Assembly (NCBI GenBank): GCA_964510315.1
Contig: CAZEAP010000040.1
Location: forward strand, 1 to 23,267
Source: CAZEAP01 sp964510315
GTDB lineage: Bacteria > Planctomycetota > Brocadiia > SM23-32
Reading direction: 5' to 3'
DNA: 23,267 nt
Shown here: positions 7,651-16,245 of the stretch, one piece after another
Numbering within the stretch: position 1 is the stretch's first letter
Layout of the letters: the number at the start of each line of letters is the position of its first letter
The notes under the pieces: generated by a model
What the model saw: only the letters and a program-made list of their open reading frames with translations
The model's database searches: none
Told to the model about the DNA's origin: nothing
Program-made: the position numbers and the translations under genes

Positions 7651-8338
7651 GAGGCGGCGGGAATGCGCTAAAGGGTTGCGCAGGGGCGGGATGTGCGAAA
7701 ACCCCGAAGGCTCTCGCTCTCGGGGTCGTGCGTTAACGGGAAGGCCGTCCGATGTCCGCCACAAAAGGGTTGGCTCCCCGAAAGCAACCCTCTTCGTAAC
7801 CACTCTCAGATTCCAAAAGCCGTAACCCGGTCTCGCCCCACAGCTTGCCGGTGTTCGCGTCTCGGCCTGCGGTTGGTAGGGCTCCAGCAAGGAGCCCCCC
7901 GGGCGCCTCCCAAGCCCGCGCGCCGTACCAGCGGAGCTTCCTGACTCCTCTCCCAGGAGGTCTTCAGCAGCCTTGCTCGCTAAGGTGCCCTCTCTGAAGA
8001 CGCTTTGCCGCTATCGCGGCGTGTCCGTTCTTTGCCACCCTCTTACCCACGCCAGGGCGAGCCAATCACGGTGGTCCGGTGGCGGTCTGACCGCGACATA
8101 TGCGATTGACGGCGTCCCCCCACCGTCCTATCATCATGGAGTCTCTGTCCGGGGCGGCGAGGCGTTGCTGTCCTGGGCGCCAGCACGCCAAAGCCACTCA
8201 GGGATCGGCCGACAGGCAAACGCCGGAGCACGGCAGTCAGAACACATGCAAAACGTCCACGCGCTGGGCCGGAGCGCCGCGGGCGGCTTGCGCTTGACAT
8301 GACGCTTACCTGCGCCGGGACGGAGGCGGAGTACGTAT
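7651..8338. other. Structured non-coding leader between the left remnant and the defence operon
   Basis: No coding frame is supported in these 690 bases. Several stem-loops stand out: ACCCCGA/TCGGGGT (7701-7707 and 7720-7726), AGGGTT-g-GCT/AGCAACCCT (7766-7775 and 7783-7791), a perfect 7-bp stem GGGCTCC/GGAGCCC with a 5-base loop (7879-7885 and 7891-7897), and GACTCCT/AGGAGGTC with one bulge (7943-7949 and 7955-7962). None ends in a T-run, so they are not ordinary intrinsic terminators. The stretch could be a dispersed repeat, a non-coding RNA or an attachment/regulatory region of the island. A promoter lies at 8106-8134, and a TTGACA at 8294 lacks a partner. Confidence 0.5.
8106..8134 (+). 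promoter_or_regulatory. Candidate sigma70-type promoter of the defence operon
   Basis: TTGACG (8106-8111) and TATCAT (8129-8134) are separated by exactly 17 bases, each one mismatch from consensus. This is notable in GC-rich DNA. Transcription would start near 8141 and leave about 200 untranslated bases before the PLD gene. It is the only good promoter I found before the seven-gene operon. Confidence 0.5.
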
Positions 8339-8905
8339 ATGGACGAGCACTTGCGCAAAACCGACTATGTCGAACTGCTCACACAGCAGTGTGTCAGTCG
8401 CTTCATGCGCAAGCTCGCTGTTTCCGATATCCGCCTCCAGAATCTTGTGATCGTGTCTCCTTTCATCGGCACGCTGGAGGGGACACGTTTCGATACTGCT
8501 TGGCTACTCGGCAAGATTCACGAACAACGCGTTCCCACATTCATCGTTACGAGGGAGCCTAGAGACGATTACCACCGCCTTGGCGTAGAGCTACTTAGTG
8601 AGTGCCAGTACACAGAGATCCGGTTCCACTCTGCCGTCCACGGCAAGGTCTACGTCGCGTTGTCTCGCGACATCAGCAAGTCGTTTGCGATGTTCGGTTC
8701 CGCGAACCTCACGACAGCGGGCGCGGAACGGAACATCGAAGTCGGCATGATGGTCTACGGGAGAGGGAAAGGAAGGGAGATCATCCGAGAGCTGCACAGG
8801 TGGGGTACGATCCACCTGAGAACCGACGCGGAAAGCAAGGTCTGGAAGCGTATTGGCTCTGTCAGGAGGAAAGCGCAATGGAGTTCAGAAACTGGTTCTG
8901 TCTGA
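8339..8905 (+). CDS. Phospholipase D-like (HKD) nuclease, first gene of the defence operon
   Basis: A 188-residue protein starting 8 bases after GGAGGCGGAG. It has one PLD/HKD catalytic motif: H101-G-K103, D111, and G120-S121-A-N123 followed by LTTAGAERNIEVG. The asparagine and downstream Glu are typical of nuclease members of the superfamily. PLD nucleases with a single motif work as dimers that cleave DNA through a covalent phosphohistidine. The N-terminal half carries the usual alpha/beta half-fold (LQNLVIVSPFIGTLEGTRF, then VPTFIVTREP). Relatives occur in DISARM (DrmC) and other defence systems. It overlaps the next gene by 28 bases. Since no other intact nuclease motif is visible in the operon, this is the best candidate for the DNA-cleaving effector; that role is inference. 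Confidence 0.85.
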   Translation: MDEHLRKTDYVELLTQQCVSRFMRKLAVSDIRLQNLVIVSPFIGTLEGTRFDTAWLLGKIHEQRVPTFIVTREPRDDYHRLGVELLSECQYTEIRFHSAVHGKVYVALSRDISKSFAMFGSANLTTAGAERNIEVGMMVYGRGKGREIIRELHRWGTIHLRTDAESKVWKRIGSVRRKAQWSSETGSV

Positions 8906-10035
8906 ATGATCGGGAGAGCTTCACCATCGACCCGAAGATCACCCGCTCAGATGCGCGGTTTTACTTCGGGCGGGCCGAGAAGGAGAAACAGCTCAAGACG
9001 CAGCTCCGCAAATCGTTCATTGCACCTGGCACGCCAAAGATGATGATCTGGGGGCCCTATGGCTCCGGCAAGACTCAGACTCTGTACTACATCGACCACT
9101 ACCTGCAGACTGACAGACCCCAGTCGTGCCGGCTTACGCCACGGGTGCTTCACGTTGACATCGAAGTCCAGAGCAAGTCAGACGCCGGCTGGATACACAT
9201 CCAGCTGCTGGAGGCACTGGGGAAGGAGCCGGTAACGGAATGGGTCGCCGCCTTGTTCGATGAAGTCGAGGATCTGCGCAAGGAACTGCTTGAGCTCGTG
9301 GGCGACCCTAATGCGGTGCTGTGTCTGCAGGAACTCCGGTCGGGCGGCGCCTCGAGCCTTACTGCCTGGCGGTGGCTCACAGGGCAAAGTCTGACGAAAG
9401 CGGACCTGCAATCTCTCAAGGTTACTCGCAACCTTGGCGACGTTGGCGCCGGCGACATGGTGAACGTCCTGGTCGGCATAGGAAAGCTGGCCGAGCGCAA
9501 CGGCTCGGAGCTGATCTACCTCATCGACGAGATGGAGCAGTTGGCCAACGTTCGGACGGGGGACTCAACTGAATCCATCCACCAGTATTTCCGCAAGCTG
9601 GCTGATCCGGCCAACTCCTCGGTTGGGTTCGTCATCGGCTGCACTGCTGACACCCGTGACGACATGCCACGGATACTGAACCGTGCAGATATTAGTACCC
9701 GCATAGGGGAAATCAACTACATCGAGATCCCTCACCTGCCGGCTGTGCAGGATGTCAAGACGTTTGTGCGCGAACTGCTCGAACACCTTGTCACGCAAGA
9801 TGCCGCGGAACAGAGAATCCAGCAGGAGGGGCTCGGAATCCCACTGGAAACCTATCCCTTCTCCAATGAAGCGTTTGAGCTTCTGTGTGATTACGCGTCG
9901 CAGGACCCGGTCAAAGCCCTACCCCGGAATCTGATCAATTCAATCAACGAGTGCGCCATCCAAGCGTGGGACGAGAAAAAGAAGTCTGTGGACAAGGAAA
10001 TCGTGAACGAGGTGGCGCCGCTGGTCTTCGGCTAA
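8878..10035 (+). CDS. P-loop ATPase (ORC/STAND or BREX BrxC/D-like)
   Basis: A 385-residue protein from ATG 8878, placed by a perfect AGGAGGAAA ribosome site inside the end of the PLD gene. Residues 1-58 are a linker with a DARFYFGRAEKEKQLKTQL start typical of ORC-like ATPases. Walker A is GPYGSGKT (59-66) and Walker B is LIYLIDEME (212-220). GFVIGCTADTRDDMPRIL resembles a sensor-1 region with STRIGEINYIEIPHL after it. A C-terminal helical part (about 290-385, including ALPRNLINSINECA) looks like the winged-helix lid of such ATPases. ATPases of this shape are found in BREX and related systems, where they couple nucleotide binding to DNA-target recognition. It is far shorter than BrxC, closer in size to BrxD. 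Overlap with the PLD gene implies coupled synthesis. Confidence 0.8.
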   Translation: MEFRNWFCLNDRESFTIDPKITRSDARFYFGRAEKEKQLKTQLRKSFIAPGTPKMMIWGPYGSGKTQTLYYIDHYLQTDRPQSCRLTPRVLHVDIEVQSKSDAGWIHIQLLEALGKEPVTEWVAALFDEVEDLRKELLELVGDPNAVLCLQELRSGGASSLTAWRWLTGQSLTKADLQSLKVTRNLGDVGAGDMVNVLVGIGKLAERNGSELIYLIDEMEQLANVRTGDSTESIHQYFRKLADPANSSVGFVIGCTADTRDDMPRILNRADISTRIGEINYIEIPHLPAVQDVKTFVRELLEHLVTQDAAEQRIQQEGLGIPLETYPFSNEAFELLCDYASQDPVKALPRNLINSINECAIQAWDEKKKSVDKEIVNEVAPLVFG

Positions 10036-10056
10036 CGCCGTTACTGGAGCGAAGGT

Positions 10057-11436
10057 ATGAAGAGATTCACCATCAAGCCCCGTCTGTTCCACTCGTCGGA
10101 AGGGGTCATCGGCCACCCGGAGGCCCAGACGGACGAGTGGGTCTTGCTGGGGAAGCTCTCTGAAGCAGGGCCGGTCACCCGTGTCCACTTCGACGTGGGC
10201 AACCCCCATGTCGTGGCCGTCTTCGGCAAACGAGGCGTCGGCAAATCCTACACCCTTGGCTCCATCCTCGAGGGTCTCTGCACAGCCAGGCAGGACAGCA
10301 GCATCTCATCCACGTCGCAGAGCAAGGCTGCGCTGCTGTTCGACACGCTCGGCATTTTCCAGTGGATGGACGTTCCTTTGGAAGAAGACGCCCAACAGGA
10401 AATCGTCCGGGAGCAATACGCCGTGCGTCGGGGGTGGGATATTGAGTTGGAGCAGTTGAACGTACGAGTCTGGGTGCCCCGCGGGACAGCAGACGAGGCA
10501 GCACGCGGGACCTGCCAGGAGTTCTCCGTCAACTGCTCGGACTTTACTGCTTCTGACTGGGGATATCTCCTGAATCTTGACATCTATCAGGACAGGATGG
10601 GCCAGCTTCTCAATGATGCCTACGTGAAGGTGGTGATCGAAGGTTGGCAAGAGGGAGCAAGGCATCACCCGCCGAACCTGGACTACACCGTAGACGACCT
10701 GATCGCATGCGTGAAGAATGACGGCGAGCTACTGGAGAACTACGCCTCGGAGACCCAGCGGGCGGTAGTGCAGCAGCTGACCGTCTTCAGAAGGAACCCT
10801 TTGTTCCACGAAGAAGGCACGAGGCTCAATGACCTGCTCAGGCCAGGACAGCTCAGCATTCTGGTGATGAACAGAATGTCCGAGGAACTCCGGCTCGTCG
10901 TCACGTCCGCCCTTATCCGGCGCATAATCGCAGAGCGTATCCGGGCCTCGGAGACCGAGAAGCATCTCCAGATACTGCCTGACCTTGACGAACAGGAGCG
11001 AGAAAGACTGGAGCAGATCGCGGAGAGTGTTGTACCCCCCTCCTGGGTCGTGATCGATGAGGCGCAGAACATCCTTCCGTCTGAAAGAAGAACCTCTGCC
11101 ACCGATGTTCTTGTGCGGTTCGTGAGGGAGGGTCGAAACTACGGGCTGTCCTTCATGGTAGCCACACAGCAACCTTCGGCAATTGACCAACGAATACTCG
11201 CGCAGGTTGACACGATCATCGCCCACAAGCTCACGGTCCAGACAGACATCGACTACGTTCAGCGGAATCTGAAGTCAAGCTTGCCGGCCGAAGTGAAGTA
11301 CGCGAACGCGGTTTTGTCGTTCGCCGAGACCATGCGCTCCCCTGATGTCGGCCAAGCGTTCATCTCTGACACAGAGACACCACGCGGTTTCGTTCTTGAA
11401 GTACGGCCGCGCGTGAGCGTCCACGGGGGATTCTAA
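10057..11436 (+). CDS. HerA/FtsK-superfamily hexameric ATPase (DUF87-like DNA translocase)
   Basis: A 459-residue protein. Walker A GKRGVGKSY lies at about 57-65, right after HVVAVF, the strand pattern of HerA/VirB4-type ATPases. Walker B is WVVIDEAQNILPS near residues 330-342, followed by FVREGRNYGLSFMVATQQPS, the Arg-finger and sensor region characteristic of HerA, and by AQVDTIIAHKLTVQTDIDY. An inserted region, about 90-290, is acidic and helix-rich. HerA proteins form hexamers that pump DNA and usually partner with a nuclease (NurA, Sir2 or PLD). Here the partner is likely the PLD protein two genes upstream. It lies 21 bases after the previous gene with a GGAGCGAAGG ribosome site. The biochemical role is known for the family; its partner here is inferred. 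Confidence 0.85.
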   Translation: MKRFTIKPRLFHSSEGVIGHPEAQTDEWVLLGKLSEAGPVTRVHFDVGNPHVVAVFGKRGVGKSYTLGSILEGLCTARQDSSISSTSQSKAALLFDTLGIFQWMDVPLEEDAQQEIVREQYAVRRGWDIELEQLNVRVWVPRGTADEAARGTCQEFSVNCSDFTASDWGYLLNLDIYQDRMGQLLNDAYVKVVIEGWQEGARHHPPNLDYTVDDLIACVKNDGELLENYASETQRAVVQQLTVFRRNPLFHEEGTRLNDLLRPGQLSILVMNRMSEELRLVVTSALIRRIIAERIRASETEKHLQILPDLDEQERERLEQIAESVVPPSWVVIDEAQNILPSERRTSATDVLVRFVREGRNYGLSFMVATQQPSAIDQRILAQVDTIIAHKLTVQTDIDYVQRNLKSSLPAEVKYANAVLSFAETMRSPDVGQAFISDTETPRGFVLEVRPRVSVHGGF

Positions 11437-11442
11437 CTCGAT

Positions 11443-12702
11443 ATGGCTGCCCGCTATTTCCGCAACACAGCTCGATGCATGCAGAGGCTGGGGTTCCTCA
11501 AGCCTCTCCTCACACTGGCCTCTTCGCGGGAATCGTGGGATTTCGAGAGCTTCGGCCGCGAACTTGTTCGCGCCGTTACGCGACGCGCGAAGGCGACCAT
11601 CGATGACTCAACCGAGACATATATCCGCCGGCGGTTGACAGACCGAACCTACAATGACCTAAAAAAGCGGCTGGCTGCGAACAGTGGGGCAAACGAGGCT
11701 GTTCCGCTCGAAGTCCAGGACATCTATCTCTCGTCTCCCGGCCTGACCTCCCGGACTGGCAAACTCGTCGAAGGCGACTGGCGCAAGTATCCCCTTCTGG
11801 CAGCGCAGCTCGGGTTCGTCCGTCGCGGCACGTTCTCCGCACTGGTTCGAGGAATGGCGTTTCTTGAGGTCTGCTCGTCTACCGAAATGCAGGCTTTTGA
11901 GCGCGTTCAGCCCGGCTGCAATCCGTTCGTTCTGCATCCCCCTCAGGCGCTCCTTCTGCTGTACGCTTTCGTCGAGAACGATGGTGACGTCATCAAACCG
12001 CTCTACGGCCATCTTCAAGACCTTGACGACGGCTTCTCTGACCGAGATGCCGGCGAGTACTTGCCTGAGATATACAGGGAGATCGAGCGGGCGGAGTCGA
12101 AGCGCAACCTGACCATTGAGGAACGAGAGGAACTGGAGAAGCTTCTTCGGATGGCTCAGAGCATTGCTGAATGGAAAGGCAGAAAGTACACTGGTAGCGG
12201 AGCTCTTACCGAAGCCGCGACCGCAAGGTTGGAACCGTACACCGACATGGGTCTGCTCGACAAGCCGGATCCTTTCCGGTACGAGTATCGCTTCACGCAA
12301 CGGGGGCGCGCCTTCGCTGAGGCCTTGTCCCAAGTAGACGATCTGGACCGTTTCCTCTCCGAAGGGTTCTTCGGTGCTCTGGCCCAGCTCTTTCACAGCA
12401 GGCCCAAGCACCGGCGCCACGTGCCTCTTCTTGTTAAGGCGCTGCACCGGACCTGGCAGGACCTGAAGAGCGGCCTCGGCTATGCGCCTGTGAAGGAACT
12501 GGCATTGCTGACGGTGGCTCGTTCTATCCCAGACTCTGGGTTCTACTTCGAAGTCCAGGAAGCCTTCGAGGCCCTGAGGGAGTTCCAGAAGGAACGCCCA
12601 GACTGCCTGCGTTTCACGGTGAACCGGATGGGGGAACTGGCCCACGTCAAGTTCTTGAAAGAGCCGTCTAGTTCAGCAGATGCCACCAACGCCGATGAGT
12701 AG
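11443..12702 (+). CDS. Winged-helix-rich protein of unknown function in the defence operon
   Basis: A 419-residue soluble protein starting 6 bases after the HerA gene. No enzymatic motif is visible. Segments resemble winged-helix domains: KYPLLAAQLGFVRRGTFSAL with RGMAFLEV (about 106-145), and LEPYTDMGLLDK followed by YEYRFTQRGRAFAEAL (about 265-292), the latter having the typical 'Y.lT..G..f' wing. A long acidic coiled helix separates them (EIERAESKRNLTIEEREEL). C-terminal helices end in a polar tail. DNA-binding or adaptor roles, such as a specificity subunit for the two ATPases, are plausible but unproven. Its end overlaps the methyltransferase start by 23 bases. No known family recognised from the sequence alone. 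Confidence 0.7.
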   Translation: MAARYFRNTARCMQRLGFLKPLLTLASSRESWDFESFGRELVRAVTRRAKATIDDSTETYIRRRLTDRTYNDLKKRLAANSGANEAVPLEVQDIYLSSPGLTSRTGKLVEGDWRKYPLLAAQLGFVRRGTFSALVRGMAFLEVCSSTEMQAFERVQPGCNPFVLHPPQALLLLYAFVENDGDVIKPLYGHLQDLDDGFSDRDAGEYLPEIYREIERAESKRNLTIEEREELEKLLRMAQSIAEWKGRKYTGSGALTEAATARLEPYTDMGLLDKPDPFRYEYRFTQRGRAFAEALSQVDDLDRFLSEGFFGALAQLFHSRPKHRRHVPLLVKALHRTWQDLKSGLGYAPVKELALLTVARSIPDSGFYFEVQEAFEALREFQKERPDCLRFTVNRMGELAHVKFLKEPSSSADATNADE

Positions 12703-15700
12703 CAACGGGACAATCGATGAGCGCGTTTCGGAAACGCTTGAGATACTCGTGGAAGCCGCGGCTTCCGGCGAGGGGGATTGCCTGTCAGTCACGGAGCCGG
12801 TGACTCTTGAGTCCGTCCCAGGCGTATCCGCGCCGGTTTCCGCTTGCGTCGCCCGCAAGACCGGGGCTGACTCTGAACCTGGATTCTGCATCGTCGCCGT
12901 CACGTCCCCAACGGTCTCGACTGACCATCCCTCCCTGTTGGCGTACGTGGCCCGTCGCGCCAGGGCCCGGAAGAGTCCCTACTTCGTCACGTGGAATCTC
13001 AGAGACGCATCCCTCTGGGCTACTCCGAAGAAGGGGGAAGAGGTCTCCGCGGCGACATGTCTGAAGAACTACATAGACATCTTCCAGATTGAAGCGGGCC
13101 CTCAAACGGACCTCGACGCGCAGGCTCAGATCGCGCTGGTCGAGCGTGCGCGGGAGATCCTGGATGATCTCTCTCGGCTCAGCGAAGAAGGCCAACTCGG
13201 CCTGGTGAGCGTAGACGCGGACTTCTTCGTACACCGCTTGACCCAGGCGGTTTCGATACTCGCGCCGGTCGTCCAGGAATCGTTGGCCAACAGGATCAAA
13301 CGCGACCCGGAGTTCCGTGAGACGATTTCCGACTGGGCCGTCCTTCAAGGAATCCCAGCAAACGTCACCAGCACCGACTTCTCCGAGTCCGTTTCTCGCC
13401 AGATCATCTACCGCCTCCTCGGCAAGATCATCTTCTATCAAAGCTTGCGCAGGTCGGCCAACCAACTTCCCCCACTCGATCTGTCTGACGTCGACTCGTC
13501 GCAAGTACTCCCAACGCTGCGTCGCTGTTTTGCTAAAGCCCTCGAGGTCGACTACCACGCGGTCTTCCGTGAAGACATTGTCGACGCGATCCCGTTTCCA
13601 CGCGCGGCATCCCAAGAGCTGGCGGCACTTGTCGAGGACCTGAACACGCGCGACTTCGCGAGTCTGCCTCAGGATGTCGTTGGAGAGGTCTTTGAGCGGC
13701 TGATTCCGGCTGACGAGCGGCGGTCTTTGGGCCAGTACTTCACGCCTGAGGACCTCGTCGACATCATAGATGCATTCTGCATCCGGTCTGCGGACGATCA
13801 CGTGCTGGACCCTACATGTGGCACGGGGACATTCCTGATCCGCGCGTACGATCGGCTCCAACACCTTGGTCGGCACGAGCACACCCGCCTCCTGCAACAG
13901 CTCTGGGGCGTGGACATCGCGCCCTTCCCCGCCGAGCTGGCCACCATCAATCTGTTTCGTCAGAGGCTGAGCGAGCACGGGAATTTCCCTCGTATCGTCT
14001 GCGAGGATTTCTTCAAGGTCCGGCCCGGCGGAACCTTCCAGTTTCCGCCGCCGAAAGCGAGTGCGAACCGGCCTGAATTCGTAGACGAAGAGATCCCTCA
14101 GTTCGATGCCGTCGTCGGCAACTTCCCATACATATCGCAGGATAAGATCGAGAGACGGGTCAAGGGATACCGAGACTTCCTCGGGCAGACGCTCATCGAG
14201 GACTGGTTCGCGGACTACCCCGAGCTCTTTCACTACAAGCGCAAGACGGATCAGGAACGGTACGAGCGACTGGCAGCTCGGGGCGAACATACGAAGCTCT
14301 GCACCGATGCGCTCCAGCATGACGTTTCCACCTACGCGGACATCTATGCCCACCTGTTCTTCCACGCGGCTCGTTTCCTGGAGTCGGGGGGCCGCATGGG
14401 CATTGTCACTTCGAATGCCTGGATCGACGTGAACTTCGGGCATGCCCTCCAGCGATTCTTTCTGGACCGCTTCAAGATAGTCGCCATCCTGGAGAGCCGA
14501 TGCGAGCCGTGGTTTGAGCAGGCGTCGGTCAACACCATCGTCACGGTCTTGGAGCGTTGCGATGACGCAGCGGAGAGGGACAACCACATCGTCAAGTTCG
14601 TCAAGGTCAAGTGTCGCCTGCGCGACCTGGTGCCCTACGACCTGAGAGCGGAGAGCGAGCAGCGGTGGCATCATCTGCGCGCCCTCGTTGGCCGAATCGA
14701 ATCTGCCGGCGCGGGGCACCTGAGCGTACGGGATGGTGAGCTCCACAACGATCTATCAGGCCACGAGACAATCGAGCATGGCGACTTCCGTATCGGCGTT
14801 CGCCGGCAGGGCGAGATGCGAGAGGAAGTCGCGCAGGCAGGCAAGACCGTCAAGTGGGGAAGGTACCTGCGCGCTCCACGCGTTTTCTTCGACGTGGCCC
14901 GAAAGGCTGCCAGCAGCCTCGTTCTCCTCGGTGACATTGCGTGTCCCAAGCGTGGAGGGCTGACACGCATTAACGAGTTCTTTCATGTCAGCCCCGATGT
15001 GGCAGAGGAACACGGCATCGAGGACGAGTACCTGCTTCCACTCGTCAAGTCGCCAAAGGATACACCCGGCATAACAGTCAGGCCCGAGGACTCGAACCTG
15101 CGGATATTCGTCTGCCGACGCGCCAAGGCAGAGCTGAAGGACCTTGGCCATACTGGAGCCCTGAACTACATTGCTTGGGGCGAGAAGCAGACGTATGCGC
15201 GCGGCACGTTTGCGGGCCTGCGATGGCCGGAAGGTACGTGGGTGGCGAAGCGCGAGCCCGGCTGGTGGGCTCTGCCAGAGAATGAGACCTCCACCGGACA
15301 GGTCTTCATCTCACAGGCTTTCGGCTCTCGCCACGTTCATCGGTTCTCACACACGCCTGTCGTGTGCGACAAACGCCTTTACTACCTCGAGCCCGCCGAG
15401 GGCCTGGGTCCAGAGCAAGTGGCTGCTGTACTCAACTGCGCGCTCACTGCGTTAACTACAGAGCTGTCTGGACGTGTCTCCCTCGGCGACGGAGCGCTGG
15501 AGCTAACCGTGGAGGACGCAAGGGATTACCTGCTCGTTCCCGATGTGCGGACGTTTGCCCCAGGGGATCGACAGTCTGTGGTTACAGCCTTCCAAGCAGT
15601 TCTGGGGCGCCCCATCGGCTCGGTATTCGAGGAAGTCCAACGCGATGACCGAAGGGCCCTCGACGAGGCAGTGCTCCGAGCTATGGGACTGCCTTTAGGC

Positions 15701-16240
15701 ATGCTGGACGGAATCTACCAAGGGCTACAGACCCTTGTGCGCGAACGGATACAGCTTGGCGAGATGCGCAGCAAGGCCCGGCGCAGCCGGCCATCCCAGG
15801 CTCTCGACCGCGTGCAACAGGACGTGCTGGAGGATGTCCTGCCGGAGGGCCCGAAGCGCTTTCCGGACGACTTCCTCACGCCCAGCGCGCGCGATGGCCA
15901 GTTCAAGACTCGCCAGCTCCCCGAAGGAGAGCTCGAGGTCGAGCTTTCTCCACTACACCCGGAGGTGCTCGGTGAAGACGGTTTCAAGCTGCGCTTGGCA
16001 AACACCTTCGAGGCCAAGTACGTGCATTACGCACATCAGGCGGGCCACCGCACAGTGCGCGTGCCAGAAGCTGGCGTCGAGGTGAGTCGTGCCGTCAGCA
16101 ACTATGAGATGTATCTGCGCGAGCTGCGCGATGCTCTGTTCCAGGCCTTCTACAAGAGGACGCTCGACCAGCAGCTGGCAACGAACCTGACGGCACGAAC
16201 GTTCTCGAGCCTGGGGTTGCCTGCTCCTTCAAGTAGCTGA
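12680..16240 (+). CDS. Large N6-adenine DNA methyltransferase (type IIG/PglX-like, nuclease-degenerate)
   Basis: A 1186-residue protein; ATG 12680 overlaps the previous gene, and ATG 12695 is also possible. The N-terminus (about 60-130) has a restriction-enzyme-like pattern (GFCIVAVTS, then YVARRARARKSPYFVTWNL) but no D...E-x-K triad, so it looks catalytically dead. A helical region leads to the methyltransferase core: ERRSLGQYFTPEDLVDIID, SAM motif I DPTCGTGTFLI (377-387), LWGVDIAPFPAELATINL, and motif IV GNFPYI (480-485), an NFPY variant of the usual NPPY. Residues about 740-1000 look like a target-recognition region (KRGGLTRINEFFHVSPD, VFISQAFGSRHVHRFSH) ending DDRRALDEAVLRAMGLP. Residues about 1050-1182 are a domain also found in the next gene. 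Likely methylates adenine to mark self DNA. Confidence 0.85.
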   Translation: MPPTPMSSNGTIDERVSETLEILVEAAASGEGDCLSVTEPVTLESVPGVSAPVSACVARKTGADSEPGFCIVAVTSPTVSTDHPSLLAYVARRARARKSPYFVTWNLRDASLWATPKKGEEVSAATCLKNYIDIFQIEAGPQTDLDAQAQIALVERAREILDDLSRLSEEGQLGLVSVDADFFVHRLTQAVSILAPVVQESLANRIKRDPEFRETISDWAVLQGIPANVTSTDFSESVSRQIIYRLLGKIIFYQSLRRSANQLPPLDLSDVDSSQVLPTLRRCFAKALEVDYHAVFREDIVDAIPFPRAASQELAALVEDLNTRDFASLPQDVVGEVFERLIPADERRSLGQYFTPEDLVDIIDAFCIRSADDHVLDPTCGTGTFLIRAYDRLQHLGRHEHTRLLQQLWGVDIAPFPAELATINLFRQRLSEHGNFPRIVCEDFFKVRPGGTFQFPPPKASANRPEFVDEEIPQFDAVVGNFPYISQDKIERRVKGYRDFLGQTLIEDWFADYPELFHYKRKTDQERYERLAARGEHTKLCTDALQHDVSTYADIYAHLFFHAARFLESGGRMGIVTSNAWIDVNFGHALQRFFLDRFKIVAILESRCEPWFEQASVNTIVTVLERCDDAAERDNHIVKFVKVKCRLRDLVPYDLRAESEQRWHHLRALVGRIESAGAGHLSVRDGELHNDLSGHETIEHGDFRIGVRRQGEMREEVAQAGKTVKWGRYLRAPRVFFDVARKAASSLVLLGDIACPKRGGLTRINEFFHVSPDVAEEHGIEDEYLLPLVKSPKDTPGITVRPEDSNLRIFVCRRAKAELKDLGHTGALNYIAWGEKQTYARGTFAGLRWPEGTWVAKREPGWWALPENETSTGQVFISQAFGSRHVHRFSHTPVVCDKRLYYLEPAEGLGPEQVAAVLNCALTALTTELSGRVSLGDGALELTVEDARDYLLVPDVRTFAPGDRQSVVTAFQAVLGRPIGSVFEEVQRDDRRALDEAVLRAMGLPLGMLDGIYQGLQTLVRERIQLGEMRSKARRSRPSQALDRVQQDVLEDVLPEGPKRFPDDFLTPSARDGQFKTRQLPEGELEVELSPLHPEVLGEDGFKLRLANTFEAKYVHYAHQAGHRTVRVPEAGVEVSRAVSNYEMYLRELRDALFQAFYKRTLDQQLATNLTARTFSSLGLPAPSSS

Positions 16241-16245
16241 GGAAG

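Noticed and set aside
7700..7900. Intrinsic terminators at the leader hairpins
   Set aside because: None of the stems is followed by a run of T on either strand.
8294..8299. TTGACA close to the PLD gene as its -35 box
   Set aside because: No TATAAT-like hexamer at 16-18 bases; the 8106-8134 pair fits far better.
7651..8338. Group II intron or retron in the structured leader
   Set aside because: No reverse transcriptase, no recognisable domain V; only isolated hairpins.
12785..14746. Long open frame (653 codons) on the - strand antisense to the methyltransferase
   Set aside because: It is a GC-rich shadow: no domain is recognisable, while the + strand frame has clear methyltransferase motifs and operon spacing.
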